Source of the DNA: Methanosarcinaceae archaeon
Lineage (GTDB): Archaea; Halobacteriota; Methanosarcinia; Methanosarcinales; Methanosarcinaceae
NCBI GenBank assembly: GCA_028690255.1
Contig: JAQVBP010000005.1
Coordinates: forward strand, 1-35,008
DNA: 35,008 nt
Reading direction: 5' to 3'
The notes below the pieces were generated by a model. That model saw only the letters and a program-made list of their open reading frames with translations. It was not told the DNA's origin and searched no databases. Made by a program: the position numbers and the translations under genes. This document shows, piece by piece, positions 6,751 to 15,408 of the stretch (position 1 is the first letter of the stretch; every line of letters begins with the position of its first letter).

Positions 6751-6913
6751 CTTAATTTTTTTGAATTTTTAACTTTGTGAATATTTTTTACTGGTTTTGA
6801 GAAGTAATAAGCTTTAATTGAAGATTTCTTTGATTTGAGATTCCATATTATCTTTTTCAGGTTTATTTCGGGACAATAAGAACTTTATCCGTTAATGAGG
6901 GATATTACCCTTC

Positions 6914-8092
6914 ATGAATCAAACAGAACCCGGGATTAAAAAACCCCTGGAAGAGGCCGGAGCCGAAGCTTACCTGATGCTAGGGGACCTGCATTCGGCA
7001 GACATTTTTTACACAACCCGTTTCCTGGCCTCGGACTCTTTTGCATACCTTCAGACCGCTTCCGGAAAAGAGACGCTACTCATATCGGAAATGGAAAAAG
7101 GAAGGGCCGAAAAAGAGTCGAGATTGTCCGGGATTAAAACCATGAAAGACTTCGGCTACCGGGAAAAAGTAAAAGAAAAGAAAGATGCAGCGCTGGCTTA
7201 CGCGGCCTGCCTTTCGGATCTGCTCCTGGAAACCGGGGTAATAAAGGTTGCCGTACCTTACGATTTTCCAGTTTTTTATGCAAATTGCCTGACCGAAGCC
7301 GGGTTTTCCGTGCTGCCCTTAAAAAGCCCTTTTAAGAAGCTGAGGAGCGTAAAGGGGGCGGAAGAAGTAGAAGCCGTCAAATACGCCCAGAGAGCCGGAG
7401 AAGAGGCCATGAAAGCGGCAATAAAACTAATAGAACGAGCCGAAGAAAAAGACGGCATCCTCTGGCATGAAGGCTCGGAACTGACCGGAGAAAAAGTACT
7501 CTCCGTAATTGACCACACTCTCCTGGACTACGGCTGTGAAGCGGAAGAGACCATCGTCTCCTGCGGAGAGGACAGCTCAAACCCCCACGGGACAACAGCG
7601 GGCCCCCTCAGAGCAGACGCCCCTATCATCCTGGATATTTACCCCAGAAGCAAAAAGAAACGCTACTTTGCGGACATGACACGCACGGTAGTCCACGGAA
7701 AAGCTTCCGGGGAATTGAAAAAAATGTATTCAGCCGTACTGGAGGCCCAGGAAACAGGCCTCAAAATGGTAAAACCGGGAGTCACGGCCTCAGACATCCA
7801 TAATGCGGTCTGTGACCTGTTTGAAGCCCGGGGGTACGACACCTACCGGAGCGGGGCAGAGGTGGGCTTTACCCATTCCACAGGACACGGAGTCGGGCTT
7901 GACATCCACGAACTCCCGGGAGTGGGAGATAACGGGGCCGTACTTGAAGCAGGAAACATCATCACAATCGAGCCCGGACTCTATTACCCCAAAATAGGAG
8001 GAATCCGGCTGGAAGACCTGGTACTCGTAACAAAAAACGGATGCGAGAACCTGACAAAACTGGAGAAGAAATTTGAGTTGGGTGGGGAATAA
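6914..8092 (+). CDS. pepQ: M24-family Xaa-Pro dipeptidase/aminopeptidase
   Basis: This is a 392-aa metallopeptidase with a creatinase-like N-terminal domain (about 1-145) and a pita-bread catalytic domain. All five metal ligands of M24 peptidases are present: Asp241 (LDIYPR), Asp254 (ADMTRT), His325 (HSTGHGVGLD), Glu353 (TIEPG) and Glu367 (RLEDLV). It releases the residue before proline in peptides and acts in cytoplasmic peptide turnover. Length is normal for archaeal PepQ-type enzymes. The ATG follows a GAGGG run about 12 bases upstream. It is the first chromosomal gene after the tRNA fragment. The exact substrate range (dipeptidase or aminopeptidase P-like) cannot be read from the sequence. 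Confidence 0.88.
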   Translation: MNQTEPGIKKPLEEAGAEAYLMLGDLHSADIFYTTRFLASDSFAYLQTASGKETLLISEMEKGRAEKESRLSGIKTMKDFGYREKVKEKKDAALAYAACLSDLLLETGVIKVAVPYDFPVFYANCLTEAGFSVLPLKSPFKKLRSVKGAEEVEAVKYAQRAGEEAMKAAIKLIERAEEKDGILWHEGSELTGEKVLSVIDHTLLDYGCEAEETIVSCGEDSSNPHGTTAGPLRADAPIILDIYPRSKKKRYFADMTRTVVHGKASGELKKMYSAVLEAQETGLKMVKPGVTASDIHNAVCDLFEARGYDTYRSGAEVGFTHSTGHGVGLDIHELPGVGDNGAVLEAGNIITIEPGLYYPKIGGIRLEDLVLVTKNGCENLTKLEKKFELGGE

Positions 8093-8189
8093 GCTGGCCG
8101 GATTGGCCTTAATTTTTCCCGCATAATACCCAGAAATCAAAATTATTTAACTGATATAGTTATCATGTATTATTCATTCAGGAGTAAGT

Positions 8190-9080
8190 ATGACAGATAA
8201 CGTTCAAAACAGAGAAGAAATCGCTGAAAAATACAGAGAAGCAGGCAGAATCCTGACCCAGGTCCGGGCCGAGGCAAAAGACCTGGTCCGGGTCGGGGGC
8301 AGCCTTCTTAAAGTTGCGGACTTCGTGGAAACCCGGACCGTCGAACTCGGAGGGAAACCGGCTTTTCCCTGTAACATCTCAAGGAACGAGGAAGCGGCCC
8401 ACGCAACCCCGAAAACGGGAGACACGGACACCTTCGGAAAAGACATGATAAAGCTGGACCTCGGGGTCCATGTGGACGGCTACATCGCAGACTCGGCCCT
8501 GACTGTGGACCTCTCGGGAAACCCTGACATCGTAAAAGCCGCCGAAGAAGCACTCGCTGCGGCAATTGCCCTGGTAAGGCCCGGAGTCAGCACCGGAGAA
8601 CTGGGGGCCGCAATCGAAGAGACCATTCGGGGCTACGGGCTGCTCCCAATCGCAAACCTTACCGGGCACGGACTCGCCCGGTACATTGCCCATGACAACC
8701 CTGCTGTCCCGAACAGACATGTGGACGGAGGAGCGGTCCTGAAAGAAGGAGATGTAATTGCAATCGAGCCATTCGCAACAAACGGCATGGGCCTGGTCCA
8801 CGACGGAAGCTGGACCGAGATCTACAGTATTATCCGGAAAAAACCCGTCCGTGTACCTGCAATCCGGAAGGTCCTCAAACAGGCCGAGGAATACAAAGAG
8901 CTTCCCTTTGCAAAACGCTGGCTTTCCTCCGATAAACTGGACTTTGCAATGATTCAGCTTGAAAAAGCCGGAATCCTCCACGGCTATCCCGTCCTCCTGG
9001 AAAGCGCAGGCGGCCTGGTAGCACAGGCTGAGCACACGGTTATCGTAAACGAAGACGGGTGTGAGATTACTACGGAATAA
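8190..9080 (+). CDS. map: Methionine aminopeptidase, type 2
   Basis: This 296-aa enzyme removes the initiator methionine from nascent proteins. Metal ligands typical of MetAP are visible: Asp90 and Asp101 (KLDLGVHVDGYIAD), His160 (LTGHGL), Glu193 (AIEPFAT) and Glu281 (QAEHT), with His71 (AAHATP) in the substrate pocket. The length and the insertion before the last glutamate fit the archaeal type-2 form. The ATG follows a clear GGAG ribosome site. It lies 97 bases after another M24 peptidase in the same direction, so the two may be co-expressed. Confidence 0.95.
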   Translation: MTDNVQNREEIAEKYREAGRILTQVRAEAKDLVRVGGSLLKVADFVETRTVELGGKPAFPCNISRNEEAAHATPKTGDTDTFGKDMIKLDLGVHVDGYIADSALTVDLSGNPDIVKAAEEALAAAIALVRPGVSTGELGAAIEETIRGYGLLPIANLTGHGLARYIAHDNPAVPNRHVDGGAVLKEGDVIAIEPFATNGMGLVHDGSWTEIYSIIRKKPVRVPAIRKVLKQAEEYKELPFAKRWLSSDKLDFAMIQLEKAGILHGYPVLLESAGGLVAQAEHTVIVNEDGCEITTE

Positions 9081-9169
9081 AAGAGATAGATAGGGCAGGC
9101 GGATGAACAGATATAAAGTGTTAATGCGAAAAAACGCACATAAAAATCTTCGAATTACAGGTACAAAAA

Positions 9170-10006
9170 ATGAAAGTATACAGATACTTTCGTACCAAAA
9201 GAGAGGAGTTGAACAGCTTGAAACCTGAAAATTTTCTTCCGGCAACATGTATAATCCTCCTGCTTACAATCCTCCTGCTTTCTGGAACAGGAGCCGCTGC
9301 CTTCTCCTACTCCAATAGCATCACCTTAAACCCCGGGAACGCTACCTGGGGATACGAAGAATACGTAACAGGCAAAGAAGCTAGTTTTTCCAGGCAACTT
9401 ATAGACAATCAGGCCGGCAACAATGACAGCTTTGTCAATGTCTGGGAACTCATAAGCATGGAGCGGAGGTTCGGAGAAAGACTGCGTGAGTCCATCGAAA
9501 AAAAGCCGGACATAAAGTTTAACAATTCCTCGGAAACGGTAAAGGTCCTTGATGTTGAGTACCGTTTCTCGGAAGAGTCCCTCGGAAACGTCTTTAAAAC
9601 GAAAGCCCTGAAGAACCGGGCCTTTGTTAAATACAGCATTGATAAAGGAGCCCTGGCCCCAGGCACTGAAGCCTGGTTTAGGGGAACACCCGAATCAAAA
9701 GTAAGAGTCATACTGCCCCCGGGCCTTGACGTAAACGAAACAGGGGGGCTCGAAAACAGCACGGTCAGCTTTAAAAATGATCGGGCAGTCCTTGAGGGCA
9801 GATTTGACGAGAAAGGGGAAATGACACTCCGATTTTCGGAAAACAAAAGCTTTAATCCGAAGTCCTCCGAAGAGGCCTTAAACGTCAGTTCGGCAGAAGA
9901 AATGAATGTATCGGCCCCTGAAAAGCCTATCAAGGCCCAGGAGCCGGATATGTTTAATTATTTTGATGGTTTGAAGGATAAACTGGCCCGGAGCCTTGAA
10001 GTATGA
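9170..10006 (+). CDS. Hypothetical exported or membrane-anchored protein
   Basis: This is a 278-aa protein. A basic N-terminus is followed by one strongly hydrophobic helix (about residues 25-47, ending LLSGTGAAAF), consistent with a signal peptide or anchor. The rest is hydrophilic with several N-x-S/T sequons, as common in S-layer-bearing archaea whose surface proteins are glycosylated. A beta-rich central part of about 120-230 and an acidic Ser/Ala/Glu-rich tail follow. No family is recognised. It follows map in the same direction with an 89-base gap. Confidence 0.65.
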   Translation: MKVYRYFRTKREELNSLKPENFLPATCIILLLTILLLSGTGAAAFSYSNSITLNPGNATWGYEEYVTGKEASFSRQLIDNQAGNNDSFVNVWELISMERRFGERLRESIEKKPDIKFNNSSETVKVLDVEYRFSEESLGNVFKTKALKNRAFVKYSIDKGALAPGTEAWFRGTPESKVRVILPPGLDVNETGGLENSTVSFKNDRAVLEGRFDEKGEMTLRFSENKSFNPKSSEEALNVSSAEEMNVSAPEKPIKAQEPDMFNYFDGLKDKLARSLEV

Positions 10007-10049
10007 GAACGCCTGCCTCCGACCCGGTTATAGGTCCCGAAAGCTGTAC

Positions 10050-10081
10050 TTAAACCCAAAAACCTTTAATTAAACCCAAAA
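10050..10081 (+). repeat. Direct repeat in the DUF1805 promoter
   Basis: TTAAACCCAAAA occurs at 10050-10061 and 10070-10081, two helical turns apart, around an AT-rich TATA-like stretch (TTTAATTAAA) before the ATG at 10103. The arrangement could bind a dimeric regulator but may be a chance duplication. Confidence 0.4.
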
Positions 10082-10102
10082 GTTTAATCTTAGTCCCGAC
10101 CC

Positions 10103-10402
10103 ATGCTAAAAGACATGCTTGTAAAACAGATAATCCTGGAAAAAGGGTGTGCCCTTGGCCTCTGCTTTCAAATGCAGGCCTATCCCCTGCTTGTCCTTCG
10201 GGCGGAGAAAGGTTTTTTAATGTGCGGCTACCTGGACACCCGGGCCGCAGAAAGGCTCGTCGACGCCGCAGCAAAGGTAACAGGTGTTAAGACCTTCGAA
10301 GACATGCTAAAAGCAAAAATTGTTGAGGCCACGCCCGCAGCCAGAGCTCTCGGCGTTGAACCCGGTATGACAGGGGAAGAAGCGCTCAACAAAATGTTTT
10401 AA
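10103..10402 (+). CDS. DUF1805 family protein
   Basis: This 99-aa protein matches the compact DUF1805 (YunC-like) fold. The telling segments are LVLRAEKGFLMCGYLD (about 34-49), the AAAKVTGVKTFEDMLKAKI block (55-73) and the GMTGEEAL C-terminus. The family is widespread in methanogens and bacilli, with no established biochemical role. It lacks a strong ribosome site, and a TATA-like element lies about 35 bases upstream, so the mRNA may have little or no leader. It is followed by the Trm-G10 gene. Confidence 0.8.
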   Translation: MLKDMLVKQIILEKGCALGLCFQMQAYPLLVLRAEKGFLMCGYLDTRAAERLVDAAAKVTGVKTFEDMLKAKIVEATPAARALGVEPGMTGEEALNKMF

Positions 10403-10594
10403 TCAAATTGCCCCTACCTCCCGACCTCGAAAGCAGACCTTCACCGGAAAGGGGACCCCCTGACAGACAGTGGACCCCTGACGGGCAGAAGACTCTCCCC
10501 GGAAAGCGGGTCGCTCTGGCAGACCACACTCCCACAAATAATCCAAAATGATCCAGATTTACCCAAAAAAAGGACCAGTAATACGGGTTTACCA

Positions 10595-11638
10595 ATGTTA
10601 TACGCTTTTGAACTTTCAGGAGAACACGAACAACTACCCGCCGCCGAGGCCCTTGCCTGCCTTGAGACGGTGGGGCTTGAGTTTGTGACTCACGCCTTTT
10701 TTGAGCAGTGCCTCGTGGTGGATATCCGGGGTAGAAAAGAAACCGTTGAAGAAATACTAAGAGGTCGGGTAACGGAACGGCTCGCAATGACCCATCACAT
10801 CCTGAAAGTGGTGGGAATCACCGAAAGCCGGCCTGAAGAAATTCTCAGGTTTGCCGAAAATTTCGATCCTGAAGACTTTATCAGGGAAGGCGAAAGTTTT
10901 GTTGTCCGGGCAAAACGAATCGGGAAACACGTGGACTACCCCTGTGAGCCCCTTGAAAAAAAGATAGGAGGCTACATCTACAGGAAAGGTTTCAGGGCAA
11001 AGCTCAAAGCCCCGGACGTTAGTTTCCGCCTTATCCTGAGTGAGCGGACCGTTTTCGGAGTCCTGCTCTCGTCAGTTGACAGAAGCGACTATGAAGCCCG
11101 AACCCCGCAGAACAAACCCTTTTTCCACCCAGGAGTCCTCATGCCAAGGGTTGCCCGGGCCCTTGTAAACATCGCCCGGACAAAGGCCGGAGACCTTTTC
11201 CTCGACCCCTTCTGCGGGACAGGGGGCATCCTTGTGGAAGCCGGCCTCCTGAAAGCGAGGGTTCTGGGAATCGACGCCCAGGAAAAACTTGTGCTGGGAG
11301 CCCGCATAAACCTTAAGGCTTTCGGGGCGGACTACGTCCTTCTGGAAGGAGATGCCTGCAGAGTCCCCTTAAAAGCGGAAACCGTGGACGCGGTTGTAAC
11401 CGACCCCCCTTACGGACGCTCGGCGGCCATCCTAGCCGAGTCCCTGGAAAAACTCTATGCAGGGGCCTTTATGGAAATTTACCGCGTCCTGAAACCCGGG
11501 GGCCTTGCAGTCGTGGTCTCGGACAAACCGGCTTACGAATACGGAGAAAAAGCAGGGTTGGAAGTGCTTGATATCTATGCCCAGCGAGTCCACCGGAGCC
11601 TTACCAGGACGATAACGGTATTCCGAAAACTAAGGTAA
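10595..11638 (+). CDS. trmG10: tRNA (guanine(10)-N2)-dimethyltransferase
   Basis: This 347-aa protein pairs an N-terminal THUMP RNA-binding region (about 45-150) with a Rossmann methyltransferase domain. The SAM site is DPFCGTG (204-210) and the catalytic motif is TDPPYG (269-274), typical of N2-guanine methyltransferases. Archaeal Trm-G10 makes N2-methyl and N2,N2-dimethylguanosine at tRNA position 10. The length fits the family. The 192-base gap before it holds no other clear gene. It converges on truA, placing two tRNA-modification genes side by side. Confidence 0.9.
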   Translation: MLYAFELSGEHEQLPAAEALACLETVGLEFVTHAFFEQCLVVDIRGRKETVEEILRGRVTERLAMTHHILKVVGITESRPEEILRFAENFDPEDFIREGESFVVRAKRIGKHVDYPCEPLEKKIGGYIYRKGFRAKLKAPDVSFRLILSERTVFGVLLSSVDRSDYEARTPQNKPFFHPGVLMPRVARALVNIARTKAGDLFLDPFCGTGGILVEAGLLKARVLGIDAQEKLVLGARINLKAFGADYVLLEGDACRVPLKAETVDAVVTDPPYGRSAAILAESLEKLYAGAFMEIYRVLKPGGLAVVVSDKPAYEYGEKAGLEVLDIYAQRVHRSLTRTITVFRKLR

Positions 11639-11733
11639 TCTGTCCATCTGTGATGTCCGGGAAGAAGGGGGGGCCTGGAAAAAATAAAGAAGGTGCCGGA
11701 AAATAAAAATGAAGATATAAAACGATAAAATAC

Positions 11734-12543
11734 TCATTCCTTGAAAATCAATTCCTCAAGGACCTCGGCCATCACCCGGTGTTCCGGGATGCGCCTGTAA
11801 TTCAGATCCTCTGCCCTGCGGACCGAATAGGAATCCTCCACCCATTCCAGGGGGTCGGGATAATTGATTTCCATCAGGGTGAGCCCGTATGGGGGAGCAG
11901 GCTCCAGCCCTTCTTCATAGACTTCGGGGGAAAGCATCTGGATCAGCCAGTCCTCGTCCCTGACCCCGTTTCCGATCATGGAAAGGGCACTTACGATCTT
12001 TCGGACCATGTTCCAGAGGAAACTGTTCCCCACAACATCTATTTTTGTGAGTTCCCCGTCAACCCTGATATCGATCCTCTCAAGGGTCCGGACCGTTCCC
12101 TTGTCCCCGTCAGCCCGGGAAAAGTTCGCGAAATCATGGGTTCCGAGGAGGAGTTTGGAGGCTTCCCGGATCCTGGGGATATCATACGCTTCCCCGCACA
12201 TGACGTATCTGTACCTTCTGGAAACCGCCTGTCTTCGCGGATCGAAACCTCCGGAAACTTCCGCATGAGCCCAGGTCCAGATGGAGGACGGAAGTTCCGA
12301 GTTTATGACCCTTGGGATTGCCAGGTTAGGTTTATCGGTATCAAAGGAAACGACCTGTCCAAGAGCGTGCACGCCCGCATCGGTCCTGCCTGCGCAGACG
12401 TAATTGGCGGATTTGGGGCTTTCTATAATTCCGAGTTTTCGGAGAGCTTTGAAAAGTTCCCCTTCCACAGTCTCAACATTGGGCTGAATCTGGGAGCCGT
12501 GAAACTCGGTGCCTATGTAGGCAAGTTTTAGAGCGACTCTCAT
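11734..12543 (-). CDS. truA: tRNA pseudouridine(38-40) synthase
   Basis: This 269-aa enzyme makes pseudouridine at positions 38-40 of the tRNA anticodon stem-loop. The catalytic aspartate is Asp55 in AGRTDAGVHA (51-60), the TruA signature. The N-terminal KLAYIGTEFHGSQIQP and the later FLWNMVRKIV motifs also match. The ATG at 12543 lies 13 bases after the stop of the upstream membrane-HTH gene, so both are probably on one transcript. Size is normal. Confidence 0.94.
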   Translation of the reverse strand: MRVALKLAYIGTEFHGSQIQPNVETVEGELFKALRKLGIIESPKSANYVCAGRTDAGVHALGQVVSFDTDKPNLAIPRVINSELPSSIWTWAHAEVSGGFDPRRQAVSRRYRYVMCGEAYDIPRIREASKLLLGTHDFANFSRADGDKGTVRTLERIDIRVDGELTKIDVVGNSFLWNMVRKIVSALSMIGNGVRDEDWLIQMLSPEVYEEGLEPAPPYGLTLMEINYPDPLEWVEDSYSVRRAEDLNYRRIPEHRVMAEVLEELIFKE

Positions 12544-12556
12544 ATGAATTCCCTGA

Positions 12557-13837
12557 TTACATGGACTTTTTCTTATAATAGACTTCTCTTATGATCAAAA
12601 GGCATATGACAAAGAGACAACCGAAAAGAAACCAGACCCCCGGATGAACCAGAAGGGTATCGAAAAAGTGGGAGCCAGCTCCGGCCCCGGCCCCGAGCGT
12701 GCCCGGAGGGATGGAATCCAGGGCAGATGAGTCCATACCCTCCAGGAGCTCCGCCCCTTCCGCAGGCACGGCATTCTCTGCCAACACTGGGGCGGATTCC
12801 GGAGCGGATTCCGGAATTGCCGAAACTTCTTCTTCTGCAGGCATTCCCTCATCCAGGGGAATTTCGTCTATAGAGGAATCTGCTACGAGGGCGTCATCCA
12901 TGGAGATTTTATCCTCAAGAGCATATTCAGCACCTGATTCCTTTAATGCTCCATCAACAGAAGCCCCATCAACAGAAGCCCCATCAACAGAAGCCCCATC
13001 AACAGAAGCCCCATCAACAGAAGCCCCATCAACAGAAGCCCCATCAACAGGAGCTCCTTCAACAACGCCCCCTTCCATGGGAGCTTCCTGAGCAACCATA
13101 TCATTCTCAGAAATATCTACAACGTCCCCCGCAAAAGTGGCGTTCATAGCCCCATTCCCGGGAATGAACTCTTTATCAAAAACGTTATAATCTGCCCCAA
13201 GCCCGGGGGATTCGGCCATTTTAGGGCTCAGACCACCTTCACTCGCGTTTTCTGCCATATACATGGCCTCCGGGGCAGCGACAGTTTCCGGAGCAGTATA
13301 GTCGGTCGAAAATCCGGCTGGGTCCATGGGAAGAACTTTGAGAAATCTTCTGGCCCGCAGGTAAGCTGTAAGGTACTCGATTCCCGCAGCGGCAAAGAAA
13401 GCCCCCGCTATTACCCCGATGTACTGCTGCAGAATGCTCATTATGGAGATCTTGTCCGCAAAAGTTTTGCTCGGGACCAGCACGATCAGTTTTTCCATTG
13501 CCTCGTAAATCTTGACCTGCCGGCCTTTCCGGCTCCATTTGATCTGCTTGACCTGCACAAGCTCGGAGTCGACCAGGGAATCAAGGTTATACTTGACCGT
13601 GGTCAGGGGGATTTTGAGCTCCACGGCAATATCACTTGCAGAAAGGCCCTTCTTGCCCAGAAGTTCGAGAATCTTTAAAGAGGTCTCGTTCGAAAGGGTC
13701 TGAGTGATCTTTCTCGAATCCTCGTTTACGGGAATTACCAGCAGCTTTTCAGCATCGTCCCGGAGGCTTTTTGCACCTTCCCCTTCTTCGGGGCCGTTTA
13801 TACCCCCTATTTCAATCCTGCTCTCTATATTACTCAT
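12557..13837 (-). CDS. Membrane-anchored winged-helix regulator with pentapeptide repeat
   Basis: This is a 426-aa protein. Residues about 45-112 form an ArsR-like winged helix (LKILELLGKKGLSASDIA, then LTTVKYNLDSLV). A hydrophobic segment (about 137-158) and a second near 400-420, followed by KKKSM, suggest two membrane passes. The long acidic linker between them contains seven GASVD-type pentapeptide repeats, encoded by a 15-bp tandem repeat. The architecture suggests a one-component sensor that binds DNA while held at the membrane, with the linker probably outside the cell. Similar HTH-plus-membrane proteins are common in Methanosarcina, but target genes are unknown. Repeat number may vary between strains. 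Confidence 0.75.
   Translation of the reverse strand: MSNIESRIEIGGINGPEEGEGAKSLRDDAEKLLVIPVNEDSRKITQTLSNETSLKILELLGKKGLSASDIAVELKIPLTTVKYNLDSLVDSELVQVKQIKWSRKGRQVKIYEAMEKLIVLVPSKTFADKISIMSILQQYIGVIAGAFFAAAGIEYLTAYLRARRFLKVLPMDPAGFSTDYTAPETVAAPEAMYMAENASEGGLSPKMAESPGLGADYNVFDKEFIPGNGAMNATFAGDVVDISENDMVAQEAPMEGGVVEGAPVDGASVDGASVDGASVDGASVDGASVDGASVDGALKESGAEYALEDKISMDDALVADSSIDEIPLDEGMPAEEEVSAIPESAPESAPVLAENAVPAEGAELLEGMDSSALDSIPPGTLGAGAGAGSHFFDTLLVHPGVWFLFGCLFVICLLIIREVYYKKKSM
12951..13055. repeat. 15-bp tandem repeat within the membrane-HTH gene
   Basis: CCATCAACAGAAGCC is repeated six times exactly (12951-13040), with a seventh diverged copy to 13055. It is in frame and encodes Gly-Ala-Ser-Val-Asp on the minus strand. 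Copy-number change would lengthen or shorten the linker by five residues without breaking the frame. Confidence 0.95.
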
Positions 13838-14179
13838 GTTAATTTTCCTGAGTTAAAGGCCCGTAATAATGATAGAATTATTTTCCTGCGGGAATCTTAA
13901 CACATAAAACATTTCCAGATTATAAGGCTAGAAAAAGTATATTTTCTTTATTAACTAATATTTTAAAACTGTATAACCTTTTGCTCAATTCTTTTACTCA
14001 ATTTGTTTTTATTTAAGAAACGCCCAAATTAATAATTTATGATAAACTCACTTGATATAATTTTGATATATATTATACATATCTGGCTATAATTTAAATA
14101 TGATCCTTCCCCTAAAGTTAAATATAACATTGTGCATTCTAACCTAAATTTTTCCTAAATATTTCTGTTGGTAGCCACT
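13838..14179. promoter_or_regulatory. Divergent AT-rich promoter region (membrane-HTH gene / purP)
   Basis: No gene is seen. The gap is strongly AT-rich. On the plus strand TTTAAATA (14093-14100) is the best TATA box for purP, implying a leader of about 55 bases. Several AT-rich blocks between 13920 and 14060 could serve the leftward gene, but none stands out. No strong palindrome was found. Confidence 0.5.
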
Positions 14180-15250
14180 ATGATAACTAAAGAGCAAGTT
14201 CTGGGTATTCTGAAAAACTATGATCTGGAAAACCTGACAATTGCAACGGTCTGTTCTCACTCAAGCCTTCAAATCTTTGACGGAGCAAGAAAAGAAGGTT
14301 TTAAAACACTGGGGATCTGTGTAGGCAAACCCCCTAAATTCTACGAAGCTTTTCCGAAGGGTAAGCCTGACGAGTACCTTGTTGTCGAGAGTTATGCAGA
14401 CATAATGAACAGGGCAGAGGAACTCCGGAAAAAAAACACGATTATCATCCCCCACGGCTCTTTTGTAGCCTATCTTGGCATCGAAAAATTCATGGAACTT
14501 GAAGTCCCGACCTTCGGGAACCGGGGTGTACTGGAATGGGAATCCGACAGGGACAAAGAAAGAGAATGGCTGCTCGGAGCAGGCATCCATATGCCCAGGC
14601 AAATCAATGACCCGAAAGATATCGATGGGCCAGTTATGGTCAAGTATAATGGGGCAAGGGGCGGAAAGGGCTTTTTTGTGGCAAAGACCTACGAAGAGTT
14701 CCAGGAACTCATAGACCCTACCCAAAAATTCACAATTCAGGAATTTATTACCGGGACCCGCTACTACCTGCATTACTTCTACTCACCCATACACGACGAC
14801 GGCTACACCCTCAGCAAAGGCAACCTCCAGCTCCTGAGCATGGACAGACGGGTTGAGTCAAACGCCGACGAAATCTTCAGGCTGGGCTCTCCGAGGGAAC
14901 TTCTGGAAGCCGGCATCCGGCCCACCTACGTTGTCACAGGAAACGTGCCCCTGGTTGCCAGAGAGTCCCTCCTCCCCCTGATCTTCTCCCTTGGAGAAAG
15001 AGTAGTTGAAGAGTCCCTGGGCCTTTTCGGAGGAATGATCGGGTCTTTCTGCCTTGAAACCGTGTTCACGGACGAACTGGAAATCAAAGTCTTTGAAATC
15101 TCGGCCAGGATCGTAGCAGGCACGAATCTCTACCCAACAGGTTCTCCCTATTCGGATCTGATCCAGGAAGACCTCTCTACCGGCAGGAGACTCGCTCAGG
15201 AAATCAAATACGCAGCAAAAACCGGAAAACTTGACGAAATAATTTCTTGA
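14180..15250 (+). CDS. purP: FAICAR synthetase (formate-dependent)
   Basis: PurP converts AICAR to FAICAR with formate and ATP in archaeal purine synthesis, replacing the folate-dependent PurH step. The 356-aa product begins MITKEQVLGILKNYD. Typical PurP segments are ATVCSHSSLQIFDGARKEGF, IIPHGSFVAYLG and the ATP-grasp block VMVKYNGARGGKGFF; EISARIVAGTN lies near the end with catalytic acidic residues. The frame can be extended to a TTG at 14168, but the ATG at 14180 fits the family start better. A hairpin follows the stop codon. Confidence 0.93.
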   Translation: MITKEQVLGILKNYDLENLTIATVCSHSSLQIFDGARKEGFKTLGICVGKPPKFYEAFPKGKPDEYLVVESYADIMNRAEELRKKNTIIIPHGSFVAYLGIEKFMELEVPTFGNRGVLEWESDRDKEREWLLGAGIHMPRQINDPKDIDGPVMVKYNGARGGKGFFVAKTYEEFQELIDPTQKFTIQEFITGTRYYLHYFYSPIHDDGYTLSKGNLQLLSMDRRVESNADEIFRLGSPRELLEAGIRPTYVVTGNVPLVARESLLPLIFSLGERVVEESLGLFGGMIGSFCLETVFTDELEIKVFEISARIVAGTNLYPTGSPYSDLIQEDLSTGRRLAQEIKYAAKTGKLDEIIS

Positions 15251-15269
15251 AACGGCCTATAGCTTTGTC

Positions 15270-15302
15270 AAATCCCCCCGACTAAAAATCCGGGAGGGTT
15301 TT
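15270..15302 (+). terminator. Probable purP terminator
   Basis: AAATCCCCCCG (15270-15280) pairs with CGGGAGGG plus T4 (15291-15302) around an A-rich loop, with one bulge. It lies 20 bases after the purP stop, between converging genes. Confidence 0.55.
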
Positions 15303-15408
15303 CTGTTAAGCTTAAGCTATCTTAAGCTACATGAAAATAAGATCGGGAGACTGAGCCGAAAGGAAAAGAGGGCTCCCGGTCTATTTATAATTCCTTTTGT
15401 CCGGATTT

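Noticed and set aside
8379..9248. 289-aa ORF opposite map
   Set aside because: It is antisense to map and the start of the exported-protein gene; composition and lack of motifs show a shadow frame.
11779..12531. 250-aa ORF opposite truA
   Set aside because: It is a shadow frame of a GC-rich conserved gene; truA motifs are unambiguous on the other strand.
14168..14179. TTG start for purP
   Set aside because: It adds four residues not expected in PurP, while the ATG at 14180 gives the usual MITKEQ-type start.
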